In this document: positions 23,541 through 33,425 of the stretch, piece after piece
Layout of the letters: every line of letters starts with the position of its first letter
Position numbering within the stretch: the stretch's first letter is position 1
Assembly: GCF_019703515.2 (NCBI RefSeq)
Contig: NC_059372.1
Coordinates: forward strand, 17,775,492 to 17,839,491
Reading direction: 5' to 3'
Length of the DNA: 64,000 bases
DNA from: Myxocyprinus asiaticus
Lineage: Eukaryota; Chordata; Actinopteri; Cypriniformes; Catostomidae
Position numbers and translations under genes: made by a program
Notes under the pieces: model-generated
Seen by the model: only the letters and a program-made list of their open reading frames with translations
Told to the model about the DNA's origin: nothing
Database searches by the model: none

Positions 23541-24290
23541 GGCTACAGGTAGACGAAGAGAGGATGACAATGAAGTGTGATGATCCCAAGTGCAGTTTAT
23601 TTACAAAAGTGATATCCAAGAACCCTAACTTTAAATGTGAACAAAACATAAACATGAACTTGACTTGACATGACTTGGCTTGGCTTGGCTTGATTATGAC
23701 ACAAAACATAAACATGACTTGACTATAGAACCAACATTACACCAACAATACTCGACAATGGACAATGGCAAACATGAGGGTTAAATACTAGGACTTGGGA
23801 GAACACATGACTATGATAACCAATGAACACTTAAGACTCTAACCAAGATAACAAGACTGCTAACAACCTAATGAAACAATGAACCAATGGGGACAAGACA
23901 CAAGAACATGGGAAACACATGACAAGATCACATGACAAGGAAAGAGGAACAAACATGGCATGGAACTAATTTAAAGTAAAAGACATGAACAAAAACACAT
24001 ACAATCCTGACATACCGCACCCAACCCCCCCCCCCCCCCCAGAGGCAGCTACCGATGCCCCAAAACAAAAACACAAAGTTCAAGAGGGAGCTGGGGGGTG
24101 GGGGGTGGGGGGGTGGCAACTTGACCTGGTTACGTGGCAGGACATGGAAACATGGTGAAACAAGGTGTGGGGCGTGGTCTGGTGAAAACATGGCATGGAG
24201 CATGAGACCAGGGTGGAGCTTGTGGGGAGTTGAGCCATGAGAGGCTCGAGGGGCGGAGCCATGGAGAACTGGATACCCAAAGAGTAGCTG
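23541..24290 (-). mobile_element. 3' flank of composite interspersed repeat
   Basis: The + strand is rich in ACATGAC/AACATGG words (AACATGGGAAACACATGACA, ACAAGATCACATGACAAGGA) and a CATGACTTGGCTTGGCTTGG patch at 23670. It contains a poly-C run at 24025-24040 and a GGGGTGGGGGG tract at 24094-24112. On the minus strand a 123-codon frame (24299 to 23928) is Pro/His-rich with PLEPLMAQL-like and HAMFSPDHAP words. It probably belongs to the same dispersed element as the repetitive array to its right. I recognise the arrangement from cyprinid genomes but cannot name the family. Confidence 0.45.
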
Positions 24291-25234
24291 AAGACTCAAA
24301 GGGCCAGGGTGTAGCCAGAGGCAGGGAGGACCAAGGCGGTGCCGTAGGTTCGGAGGAGCAAGGTGGAGCTGGGGGATCGGAAGACTGAGGTGGAGCTGGT
24401 GGGGCTGAGGACCAAGGTGGAGCCGTAGGGATGGAGGTCCCCGGTGGAGCTGAATGATCGGAGAAATGAGGCGTAACCAGAGGATCTGAGAGCCAAGGCG
24501 GAGCCAGGTGACCGACAGACCAAGGAGGAGCTGGAGGGACGAGGGACCCCGGTAAAACCGACAGGCTGAAGGACCGCGGTGGAGCCGAGGGAATGTAGAG
24601 CCGAGGTAATGTCGAGGGATCGACAGGCCAAGGTGGAGTCCAGGGCTCGGAGGATCTAGGCAGAGTCGGAGGTTCGAATGTTCTCCATGTCTGGGATATC
24701 TCAGAGGGCGATGATCAAGCGGGTGGCTTGGGGGGAACCGGCTGATCAGGAGAACTCAGGGTGGGCACAAGGGCGGGAACCAATTCCAACTCAAATAGCC
24801 CAGTGAGAGATGGCTCTGGAATGGACGAGGTTTGCAACACTGGCTCTGGGATGGATAAGGCTTGCAACGCTGGTTCGTTGGCCGTGGCAGACGTGGGCGT
24901 TGGCTCGTTGACCGTGGCAGGCTTGGGCATTGGCTCGTTGACCAGAGGTGAGCCTGGCTGTGACATGGCATGGAGCAGGCTCAGGCGCAGTTGAGACATG
25001 GCATGGAGCAGACTCAGGCGCGGCTGTGACATGGCATGGAGCAGACTCAGGCGCGGCTGTGACATGGCATGGAGCAGGCTCAGGTGCGGCCATGACATGG
25101 AACTCTGGCTCGACGGCCGTGACGTGGGACTCTGGCTCGTTGGCCATGACGTGGGACTCTGGCTCGGCAGCCATGACGTAGGACTCTGGCTCGGCAGCCA
25201 TGATGTGGGACTCTGGATTGGTGGTCGTGACGTG
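24291..25234 (-). pseudogene. Degenerate repetitive open frame, arrays of 27, 30 and 33 bp
   Basis: On the minus strand this encodes tandem short peptides. From the SINE side: about five copies of MAAEPESHV (27 bp, 25093-25234), four of APESAPCHVTA (33 bp, about 24958-25092), then decamers of the VNEPTPTSAT type and of the SIPEPVLQTS type (30 bp, about 24800-24955). A spacer ending in PDQPVPPKPPA follows. Last are about 14 diverged nonamers related to GSTLVLRSS (27 bp, 24299-24690). Every period is a multiple of three, as expected if a frame was once kept. Today at least two frame changes and a stop break it, and the longest frame has no AUG start. No domain, signal peptide or enzyme motif is visible. 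It is probably a dispersed mobile-element ORF, now inactive. Confidence 0.6.
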
Positions 25235-25352
25235 GGGCCAATTTGGTTGCTTAGGAGACCTGGCTGGTGTCACTCAGCACACCCTGGGATTCGAACTAGC
25301 GAACTCCAGGGGTGATAGCCAGCGTCTTAACCACTGAGCTACCCAGGCCCCC
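25235..25352 (-). mobile_element. tRNA-derived SINE head
   Basis: Read on the minus strand: GGGGGCCTGGGTAGCTCAGT opens the element. The A box TAGCTCAGTGG is at 25341-25331 and an intact B box AGTTCGAATCCC at about 25298-25286. Then come GTGACACCAGCCAGGTCTCC and GCAACCAAATTGGCCC. After that the sequence passes directly into the 27-bp array. It is the same SINE as 13207-13561, keeping the part that copy lost and lacking the 3' body. Confidence 0.85.
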
Positions 25353-25439
25353 ATTATATCTATTCTTTTTATTCTTTTTGTGTAATGCATTGTTTGAAAA
25401 GCGTGTTTTTTTTTTGTTTTTGTTTTTTTATATTTCCTG

Positions 25440-25575
25440 GAGTGTTGGTTATTCATGTTTTTGAGACGTTACAGACATTACAGCTGATTTTCTGTAAAGC
25501 TGCTTTGGAACAGTGTATTAGGAAAAGCACAAATAAAAACTATACAAATAACAATTATTTGACTTGATTTGACTT
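25440..25575 (+). mobile_element. Possible 3' tail of a non-LTR retroelement
   Basis: TTTTCTGTAAAGCTGCTTTG, AAAGCACAAATAAAAACTAT and the terminal TTGACTTGATTTGACTT resemble fish LINE/SINE 3' tails of the form GCGCTATACAAATAAA followed by short direct repeats. The match is from memory, hence modest confidence. Confidence 0.4.
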
Positions 25576-25580
25576 TTATG

Positions 25581-28514
25581 TTATAATGTTTTTTCTACTT
25601 TGGCAGCAAAATCTTAATATTCTCTCTTTGCACTGCAAAAAAAAAACAAAAAAAAAAAACAATTGATAGCCAGTGCTAAAGCATTTTACCAATCAGAAAT
25701 TAGCATAATTAATTCTGATACAAGTAATGGCCAGCATCGTCCAGTCACTGCCAACCACATTTAAATAAAATTATACATGATACATTTTTAATCTAACTGC
25801 TGATTACAACTATCCCATGTCTGCCAACCATGTTAAAGTGGTTTAAACATCATATGCAGCCTGAAACTGAACTTTTGGTCGGATGTTAGAAGTGAACTTG
25901 GCTTCATAGAAAAGCTATAGGATGCTCCCTTGCTCCTAATTAAGTGAATGACTTAACCTCCAGTCTGTCTGCACTGGTCTAAGAACAGTTCGAAATGCAA
26001 CATATTTTCATTCTAACTCCATATAAAGCCTCTAAAAGCAAAATAAATAAATAAATAAATAATGTCTCAATGTGAAATTGCACAGTAAATATAGGATTTC
26101 TAATAAAAAAACTTGTACTTTTGTACACTATAGTGTACATTGCGTTTAGCAGCGTGATGTTTAGCGATAAATGGCTCAAATTAAAAAAATGGCATATCGG
26201 ATGAAACTTACAGACTCTAATCTTTTGCCTCAAATAGGTTTCAATGTAACAACTTTATTAGGTTTTTTACCAGATGTAGTTTTGTTGTTTCTCCCAAAGA
26301 CAAACTCCGCTGTGATCGGCACCATGTTGTTTTGTCACATGACTCTGTACGTCGAAAGTTGTACTCTTTACTAACAGCCCAGAGTGTCCTGAACTGAGAT
26401 CCATCAGTTTAAATTAATTAAAATGATGCGTTGCATATAGCAAAGCCAAAATACAACGTCCACACATGTGTACGTAGCATCACACGAGGTTAATATGATA
26501 ACCTTATATGAATGACCTTAAACATCCCTGAACAAAGCTGTACCTCATATCACACTCATCAATTCATGTCAAACAGGGACACATATGCAGGGGAAAGGTA
26601 TCAGTACTGCATAATGCCAGGCTGATGCTTTTGATTAAAATGGATAAAAGTCAATGCTTTGTCATGCCCCCTCATTGGAAGAATAATGACATAAAAACAT
26701 CCTTTCAACAAAAACACAGATTCTATTTGTGATGGGGCATGGCTTGTTGAATTTCAGCATCCTAACAAAAGGCCACATTTGTGTATGAAGCTGCTCCACT
26801 CGCAGCCACCTGGCTTCTCTCTCACTCTCTTTTGTATTTCAGGATTTATTCAACAAAACACTGAAAACTAGAGCACTAGAAAAAGCTAAACTGACTTTTC
26901 AGGTTTTAATGGGAGAGTAAACAGCAGTACAAAGCATAAAATTAATTGATTGTTTAGCAACAAGGAGTCTGTGTTATCACGTTTCCCTGGTAACGTGAAA
27001 TTATTGTCTTGTTGCTTAGATGAATTGAAGCAAAACATCCTTTAATTCATACCAACTCTATTATGTATTATTTTTTTTTATATTTTTTCAGACAGGAGAG
27101 AGAAAAAAAATAAATTGAAAGAGACCCTTATGTGCAGGCAGAGCAGACTTATGATCAATAATTATTGTAAACAGGGATGCAGTGGCTTGATTTGTTGGCT
27201 TCACGTTTGACATTCAAAGATACAGAATGCTCGTATTTATAGAAAAAATGCTCCGATGATGAACAGTGGTGCCAATATCTCAATTCTGGGCGGTGATAGG
27301 TCGCAGGGGCCATTTCGCGTTAGTTACATGCTACATAAACTGCAAAACAAACTGGAGGTTTTGGGTGAACGATTGGTCAAGGTCAATTAATAAGACGAAA
27401 ACACTACACTGTGACTCATCTCACTCCTGGGTCCACCACCACCGATGTCTATTTAATGAGGGCCCTGTCCATTCAGCGATTTCATACGTGATCATGTGAT
27501 ACACCCGCTATACAGTAGAGTTTCACACAAATGTTCAATATATTGCAATTTCACAGATCAAGGTCATCCAGTCGATCAAGTTATTTTTATACTCTGACAG
27601 TGAAAAATCCTGTCTGGGTGTCAATCCCTCATTCAATTCATTTGTTTTCTTTTTTTGTAAGCAAAGCGAAACATACTGCTCATACTATTCATTGTGTTCT
27701 CAGTGGGTTGGCCCGTCAGAGCACACACAAACTCTCACAATTGCGGTGTTTTAAAAATGGGAACAAGCCAGTGAAAAATGAAACATTGATAAGTTTTGGA
27801 GGTCTGGGAGTGAGTACATTAGAGGAACCTATTCATTACTCCTGTCTTTGCTGGCTGACAGGCTCCTTCTACATTAATATCAATTATTGTCTGATAAATT
27901 GCACAAAATGGTCGGCACTGCATCGGTTTCTGTATATTTTAACCACACTGTCAAAACTACTCTAGCAGCAGGGAGGTTCTAGAGTTGTATGATCCTGAAC
28001 CATCTCAGTCCCTGAGATAACTAGCTTAACCCGCTTGATTTTCTTGATCATCTAGCCTCAGCAAAAACTTCGTGAAAATCATTTTCTTAATCAGTATTTT
28101 TGTCTTGTTTTCTGGTAACAATATCTAACCATCCTTAAACAGGAATAATTTACTTCAGAAGCATAATTATATAAGATTAAAGAAGGCTTTTTTCAGATAA
28201 TATTGAATTAGGTTTATTTTCTTACGCCATTAACAAATATTAAAATTTATTATTTTAAGCATAAATGTAACACAATTTAGTGAGGTTTACTCTTAAAACA
28301 TGAATAAAATGGCAATGGGGTAAAATAATAAACTCTCATCAAGATATACAGTATATCTTATACTGTATATTATCTATAAAGATGAAAACTAAGTTTTTTC
28401 TTAATTTAAATTATATTTTATGCAGTTTTGCTTAAGTAAATTTATCTTGTTTTAAAAATGTTTTGATCTTCAGTAGGCAAAAATACTGATTAAGAAAATT
28501 ATATATATACATAC
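25581..28514. other. Unique stretch
   Basis: About 2.9 kb with no recognised gene or transposon. Simple repeats are A-tracts at about 25640 and (AAAT)n at 26040-26060. The 144-codon frame at 27531-27965 has no domain and no exon boundaries I can support. The 26700-27200 part is complex and could be regulatory. Confidence 0.4.
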
Positions 28515-29079
28515 TCCGATCAGCCACAACATTAAAACCACCTGCCTAGTATTGTGTAGGTCGCCCTCGTGCCACCAAAACAGCGCCAACCCACATCCCA
28601 GAATAGCATTCTGAGATGATACTCTTCTCACCACAATTGTACAGAGCAGTTATCTGAGTTACCATAGACTTTGTCAGTTCGAACCAGTCTGGCCATTCTC
28701 TGTTGGCCTCTCTCGTCAACAAGGCATTTCTGTCCACAGAACTGCCGCTCACTGGATCTTTTTTGTTTCTGGCACCATTCTAAGTAAATTCTAGAGGCCA
28801 TCTGGCACCAACAGTCATGCCACGGTCCAAATCACTGAGATCACATTTTTTCCCATCCAGTGAGGGGCAGTTCTGGGGATGGAACGCCTTGTTGATGAGA
28901 GAGGTCAACAGAGAATGGCCAGACTGGTTCAAACTGACAAAGTCTACGGTAACTCAGATAACCGCACCGAACAATTGTGGTGTGCATTCTGAGATGCGGG
29001 TTGGTGCTGTTTTGGCGGCACAAGGGAAACCTACACAATATTATGAAAGTGGTTTTAATGTTGTGACTGATTGGTGTAT
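28515..29079. mobile_element. Fold-back MITE made of Tc1-like transposase pieces
   Basis: Left end CTCCGATCAGCCACAACATT and right end (reverse complement CACCAATCAGTCACAACATT) are inverted repeats leading into AAAACCACCTGCC-type sequence. Both arms carry the same broken coding piece in opposite orientation: the minus frame at 28752-28546 and the plus frame ending near 29042. Each reads WPDWF..LTKS..TQITA.., like the helix-turn-helix linker of Tc1-like transposases, then jumps to a C-terminal tail VGAVLAAQGKPTQY (right) or VGAVLVARGRPTQY (left). The DDE core is absent. The element looks like an inverted duplication of an internally deleted transposon. Confidence 0.7.
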
Positions 29080-29961
29080 ATACACTGATGAGCGAAAACA
29101 TTATGACAACCTGCCTAATATGCTGTTGGTCCTTCGCGTGCCACCAAAACAGTGCCATTATCAGCAGGTCCTTCAAGTCCTGTAAGTTGCGAAGTTGAGC
29201 AGCATGGATCGGACTAGTTGGTCAAGTACATCCCACAGATGCTCAATCGGATTGAGATCTGAGGAATTTTGAGGCCAGGGCAACAACTTGAACTCTTCAT
29301 CATGTTCCTCAAACCATGCCTCAACAATGTGTGCAGTGTGGCAGGGCGCATTATCTTGCTGAAAGAGGGCACTGCCATCAGGCAATACCATTGCCATGAA
29401 GGGGTGTACCTGGTCTGCAACGAAGTATAGGTAGGTGGCACCTGTCAAATTGATGTCCACATGAATGGCCGGACCCAGGGTTTCCCAGTAGAACATTGCC
29501 CAAAGCATCACACTCCCTCCACTGGCTTGTTGTCTTCCCACAGTGCATCCTGGTGCCATCACTTCCCCAGGTAAATGGTGCACATGTACACGACCGTCCA
29601 AGTGATGTAGATAAAAACGGGACTCATCGGACAAGGCGACTATCTTCCACTGCTCCAAGGTCCAGTTTCGATGCTCGCATGCACATTGTAGGTGCTTTCG
29701 AAAGTGGACAGGGGTCATCATGGGCACTCTGACTGGTCTGCGGCTACGCAGCCCTAGACACAGCAGGGTGCAATGCACTGTGTGTTGTGACACATTCCTC
29801 CCATAACCATCATTACAAATTTTTGACTTGTGCCACAGTAGACCTTCTATCGGTTCGGATCAAACGGCATAGCCTTTGTTGCCCTCACGCATCGATGAGC
29901 CTTGAGATGATCAATGTTATTCGCTTCACCTGTGAGTGGTCAATAATGTTTTGGCTCATTG

Positions 29962-29967
<6 letters not shown>
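29080..29967 (-). pseudogene. Relic Tc1-like transposon with DDE transposase
   Basis: Ends are CACTGATGAGCGAAAACATT on the left and CACCAATGAGCCAAAACATT (reverse complement) on the right. The minus frame 29793-29173 (206 codons, no AUG start) keeps the catalytic domain: SDESRF (D56), FQQDNAPCHTA (D147) and SSDLNPIEHLWD (E184). Thirty-six residues separate the second D from E, against 34 in classical Tc1. Upstream of 29793, LIRTDRRSTVAQ is in another frame. Most of the N-terminal DNA-binding domain is deleted. Downstream, the C-terminal part is shortened and frameshifted, ending in a tail like TVLVAREGPTAY. It cannot encode an active enzyme. Confidence 0.85.

Positions 29968-30031
<64 letters not shown>
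29962..30031. repeat. Compound (GT)n(TA)n microsatellite
   Basis: About nine GT units run into about 26 TA units, directly abutting the end of the Tc1-like relic. Confidence 0.97.
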
Positions 30032-30035
<4 letters not shown>

Positions 30036-31598
30036 GACATTAAGTCATCCAGTTTTACCAGCTACAGTGCACTCAAAAATATTTGATAACACATTTCAGT
30101 TGTCTAACAAATTTCCTTCAAACTGAATTGAGAAATTTTTAACAAAGAATAAAACTCAAATTTATATATACTATATTTAAGTTTTCCATAATATATGTAA
30201 GTTTTGTCTGTGAACAGCATGACAATGCTTGTATGTCAGCTAGACCAACACCAAACAAGCACTAACCAGCTTAATCAAGCATAGACCAGCATAAAAATTC
30301 ATCAGCTGGGGTTACAGCTTCAGATTTGGTGTTTGAGGTCAGAGCTGGCATTTTCAACATTTATTTGAACAACTGACACACAGTGTCATATTTCCTGCCT
30401 TTGCCCAAACCAGCTGTCAGCTATTGCAGTCTTAAAATCCTCACTTGTGTCTCAGACTCTCTTGCGTCATGTTTAAGACTAACGGCATAGTATGAGAATA
30501 AACCTATACACACATTTCTCACACTTAAATTCAGGCATTTTACACATGCAGGCGGTTGTTTGATTAGCTCTACCCAAACATTTAATGACCTTATAACTTT
30601 GTTTAAACAAAAATGATCTCTTCATCTTTCTTCCTGTATATTTTTTCTACTCCCCCTCACTCTCTTGTTCTCTATCATCCTCTTTCTGGGTCGTATTCAG
30701 AGACTGATATAGAAGCAATCCTTATTGATCTGATCTGGTTACCGCATGCTATTTTCGACAGTTCCATCGAAAACTTTCCTCCAACCCCCCACAGTTCTAC
30801 CCCCCTTTGACTGACCTACATGGCAGTCACATGGTCTGGTTCCCTGGCCTGGCATTTTATGGAAAATCTGGGGGTAAAATAAAGCCACAGGGTTTTAAGT
30901 GTTATCTTGTCTATCCTCAAGGCTGGTGTTTAAAGAGGCACCATTGTCACAAGTCCAATTTTGGGCCATCCATGACAGCTTTACTTCCACCCTTGACCTC
31001 CATCGCAATTTGATTTGATTTACTCAGTGCTGCCTCTCTCTTTGCGAAGGATTGTCCCTTTAGCTCACTGTTTGTCATGATAAAGACCTTATGAAATAGC
31101 TTGATAAATGCAGTTTTCTGTCCTGTGTTGACATATTTTCTTATTGAAACAGGAAGTTTGGGCAGGACACATCTTTGCTACTTGCTTGTCAGGTGCAGGT
31201 GGTATTAGAGGGTAGGAACATTCTCTTTTTGATAGGAAAAAAATCTGTATAGTACAAGAAATAAATCGAAATAAAATTGAAATTGCGATATAACTTCAGT
31301 GTAACTTTAACTTAATTTCTTTCTTCATAGTGTTATTTTACGTATATAAATATACGTATATAAAACGTACTATTTTTATTTTATTTTTTTAAATAAATGT
31401 TGATAATCATATTGGAGTTCAAATCGTGATCGCAATATATGTATCAAAATAATGTCAAAATAATTAGATTTTTTGTCCAAATCGTTCAGCCAAGATGAGT
31501 CATCAATATTTTTGGTCCGTGTTCCCAGAAGAGAAAGAATGTAAATTTTATATGTGTATATCTCCAAAAAGAAGTCAACTTTTAGGAGAACATTTGCA
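30032..31598. other. Unique stretch with a short ACCAGC repeat patch
   Basis: At 30238-30305 words such as CAGCTAGACCAACACC and CTAACCAGCTTAATCAAGC match the repeat at 17945-18195. The rest shows no recognised gene or transposon. Open frames at 30613 and 30807 lack domains. Confidence 0.4.
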
Positions 31599-32433
31599 TA
31601 GTGGTTCTCAACCAATAGGGTACGACCCAAAAATGGGTCCCAGGACTATTCTAAAGCCCAAAGTATACTTCGCCTGTCCGTTTTCCGCAATGGTCTGCTT
31701 ACTGTCCACGTGACGTAATTTTCAGCATCAGGAGTGGCTGCGGACGTCCGCGCACAGTGTCCACGCGCAGCCAGATTTTTCAGTCTGCGCGGACAAGCGC
31801 ACATGCGCAAGGTTGACTGTTGAGATAGAAGAGTCCACTAGGTGGCAATACACACAGTTGGGCTGTACTGTCAAGCAGTAGTCAAAGAACATATCCTTCT
31901 CCATTGTTTTGTTGTTGTTGTTCTTGCTTCCTCTAATGGTGGATCCTCAGTTTTTCTTCTTTATCCTTCAGAGCGGATGTCCTGTAAATGACATGACTCG
32001 GTGCTGCCCTCTAACATCTGGTAGCATGTGTCGAACGCGTCCATTCGCGCTCATCTGCGTGAGGTATACTTTCAAAGCTGTGCGCACACAACTGTGCAAA
32101 TTGAAGTATACCTGGGCCTTAATACTAAATACAAATAATAAAATGATTCTAACTGTATAATAGTGCATAGTTAGGAAAAAACAATAAATAAGCTCAGAAA
32201 CTTTTAAATGGGAGGAGAATGCTTCCTATATCTTTTGTTTTTGATGTCAAAGGTTGTAGAAGCTAGCCAAGTAAATCAGATGCTATTATGGGCAGGCTGT
32301 TTGATGTCACATTATTCTTGAAAACCATGTTCAAAACTATGCAAGGTAATACAAAATACAACCCAGACTAATCACCTTAATGTCCAATGTAAAATTTTGG
32401 TGCTGAAGCAAAACCAGTTGAGCACCACTGCAC
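31599..32433. mobile_element. hAT-type element with a nested MITE
   Basis: Left end TAGTGGTTCTCAACCAATAG followed by GGGTACGACCCAAAAATGGG, and right end (reverse complement CAGTGGTGCTCAACTGGTTT), are typical of hAT elements that begin CAGTGGTTCTCAA. Internal words GCTTCCTATATCTTTTGTTT and ATGTCAAAGGTTGTAGAAGC recur in the fragments at 58610-59075. The flanks show only a weak octamer match, so I do not claim a target duplication. An unrelated MITE sits at 31652-32121. Confidence 0.65.
31652..32121. mobile_element. AAGGCCCAGGTATACTT-ended MITE, nested in hAT
   Basis: The left end TAAAGCCCAAAGTATACTTC and the reverse complement of the right end (TAAGGCCCAGGTATACTTCA) form terminal inverted repeats. 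The arms are rich in CG-containing words (GGACGTCCGCGCACAGTGTC, GAACGCGTCCATTCGCGCTC), a sharp contrast with the AT-rich host sequence. No transposase. I cannot determine the target duplication, so the superfamily is open. Confidence 0.7.
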
Positions 32434-33149
32434 TAGCTACATATAGCTGACTTCAAAGCTTACAGATGTGGACTAAAAGCCACGAATCTCAAATTTTTAT
32501 TTCATGAGGTTTTTAAACCATTTAGTTCTGCATGTTGGTTGGGTATAGTTCTTTTAGCCTGGTCAGTTAATATCAGTGCCAAGTCAGTGGTTGAAATCCA
32601 GAGCAGAGTGGAGCAGCCAGCGCTGAGGGCTTGGTTTTCGTGCGGTGACCGAATCCCCTTCACACTGTCGCCATCCTGTAAATTTTCTGCTGCCCTTGCT
32701 GTTCAACCAATTACACCAAAAGAGCTTTAGTGATTTTTTTTCTCCCTCCCCTCTCTTGACGGCATTTATATATTTATTTATTTTACAGACGAATGCAAAG
32801 CGTCTCTGAAGGTTAAAAAAATGCTGAATTTCAATGTGCCTATAATGTAAAGTTTTTTCTGCTCTTTAGCTCACAGTAGGGCTGATCAATAGATGTCAGC
32901 TGTGCTTGCTAGCTTCAACAAGCATTTGTGTAACATAAATCAGCTCTATCACGCTTTCATTTTCTGTGCGTCACATTTAGATGAATCTTGTCTCTTTAAA
33001 GATGAAAATAAATAATTCTATTATCAGCTAACCTATGCCAGAAAATGAAATAAATCTGACAACTACTAACATGCTGACAAAGTTTACAATAGAATGTGAA
33101 TAAGTATAGGATTAAATTTGTATCTGTCCCCGTCTGATGTCTGTAATTT
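32434..33149. other. Unique stretch
   Basis: Nothing recognised. A TTTATATATTTATTTATTTT tract lies near 32765. Confidence 0.4.
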
Positions 33150-33425
33150 CTGTACACTACAAACGCAAGTGCAAAATATATTTATAATAATATTTCAATA
33201 AATAATGCTCCGCCTGTCTGCCATTGGTTGGACAAACAGATATTCCCGCCCCAAACACACTCCATTGGTTTAGCCAATTTGGGGATATTGGGATGCTTGA
33301 AGAAAACAGAGCAACATTTTAATAGTGCTATAGCATTACTTTTCAGGGAAATCAACCATACTTTTACTTGTCTCTATATATTAAACTGATATAGAAGGAA
33401 TTAAAAATTACACACTTCAGCTTTG
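33150..33425. mobile_element. Right part of a TTAA MITE
   Basis: The segment contains GCTCCGCCTGTCTGCCATTG and GGTTTAGCCAATTTGGGGAT and ends AAAATTACACACTTCAGCTTTGA-like. That end is the inverse of the TTAAAGGTGATGTGTGTAAT end at 13167. The left end could not be placed with confidence. Confidence 0.4.

Noticed and set aside
24299..25234. CRISPR-like array
   Set aside because: Units are contiguous tandem repeats without unique spacers, and this is a vertebrate genome.
24948..25315. Plus-strand frames with repeated TWHGAGSGA-type peptides
   Set aside because: They are the antisense shadow of the minus-strand array. The minus strand matches the SINE orientation and has the more protein-like composition.
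25235..25352. Functional tRNA gene
   Set aside because: A and B boxes are present but the segment cannot be folded into a complete cloverleaf from what I see, and the same head occurs at 13207 with a SINE body.
27531..27965. 144-codon open frame as a gene
   Set aside because: No domain, no splice or promoter context, unremarkable AT-rich composition. A frame of this length is possible by chance in 64 kb.
29173..29793. Active Tc1 transposase gene
   Set aside because: No AUG start, most of the DNA-binding domain is missing, and the C-terminus is shortened and frameshifted.
31599..32433. 8-bp target duplication for the CAGTGGTTCTCAA-type hAT
   Set aside because: Candidate octamers CATTTGCA and CACTAGCT match at too few positions to claim.
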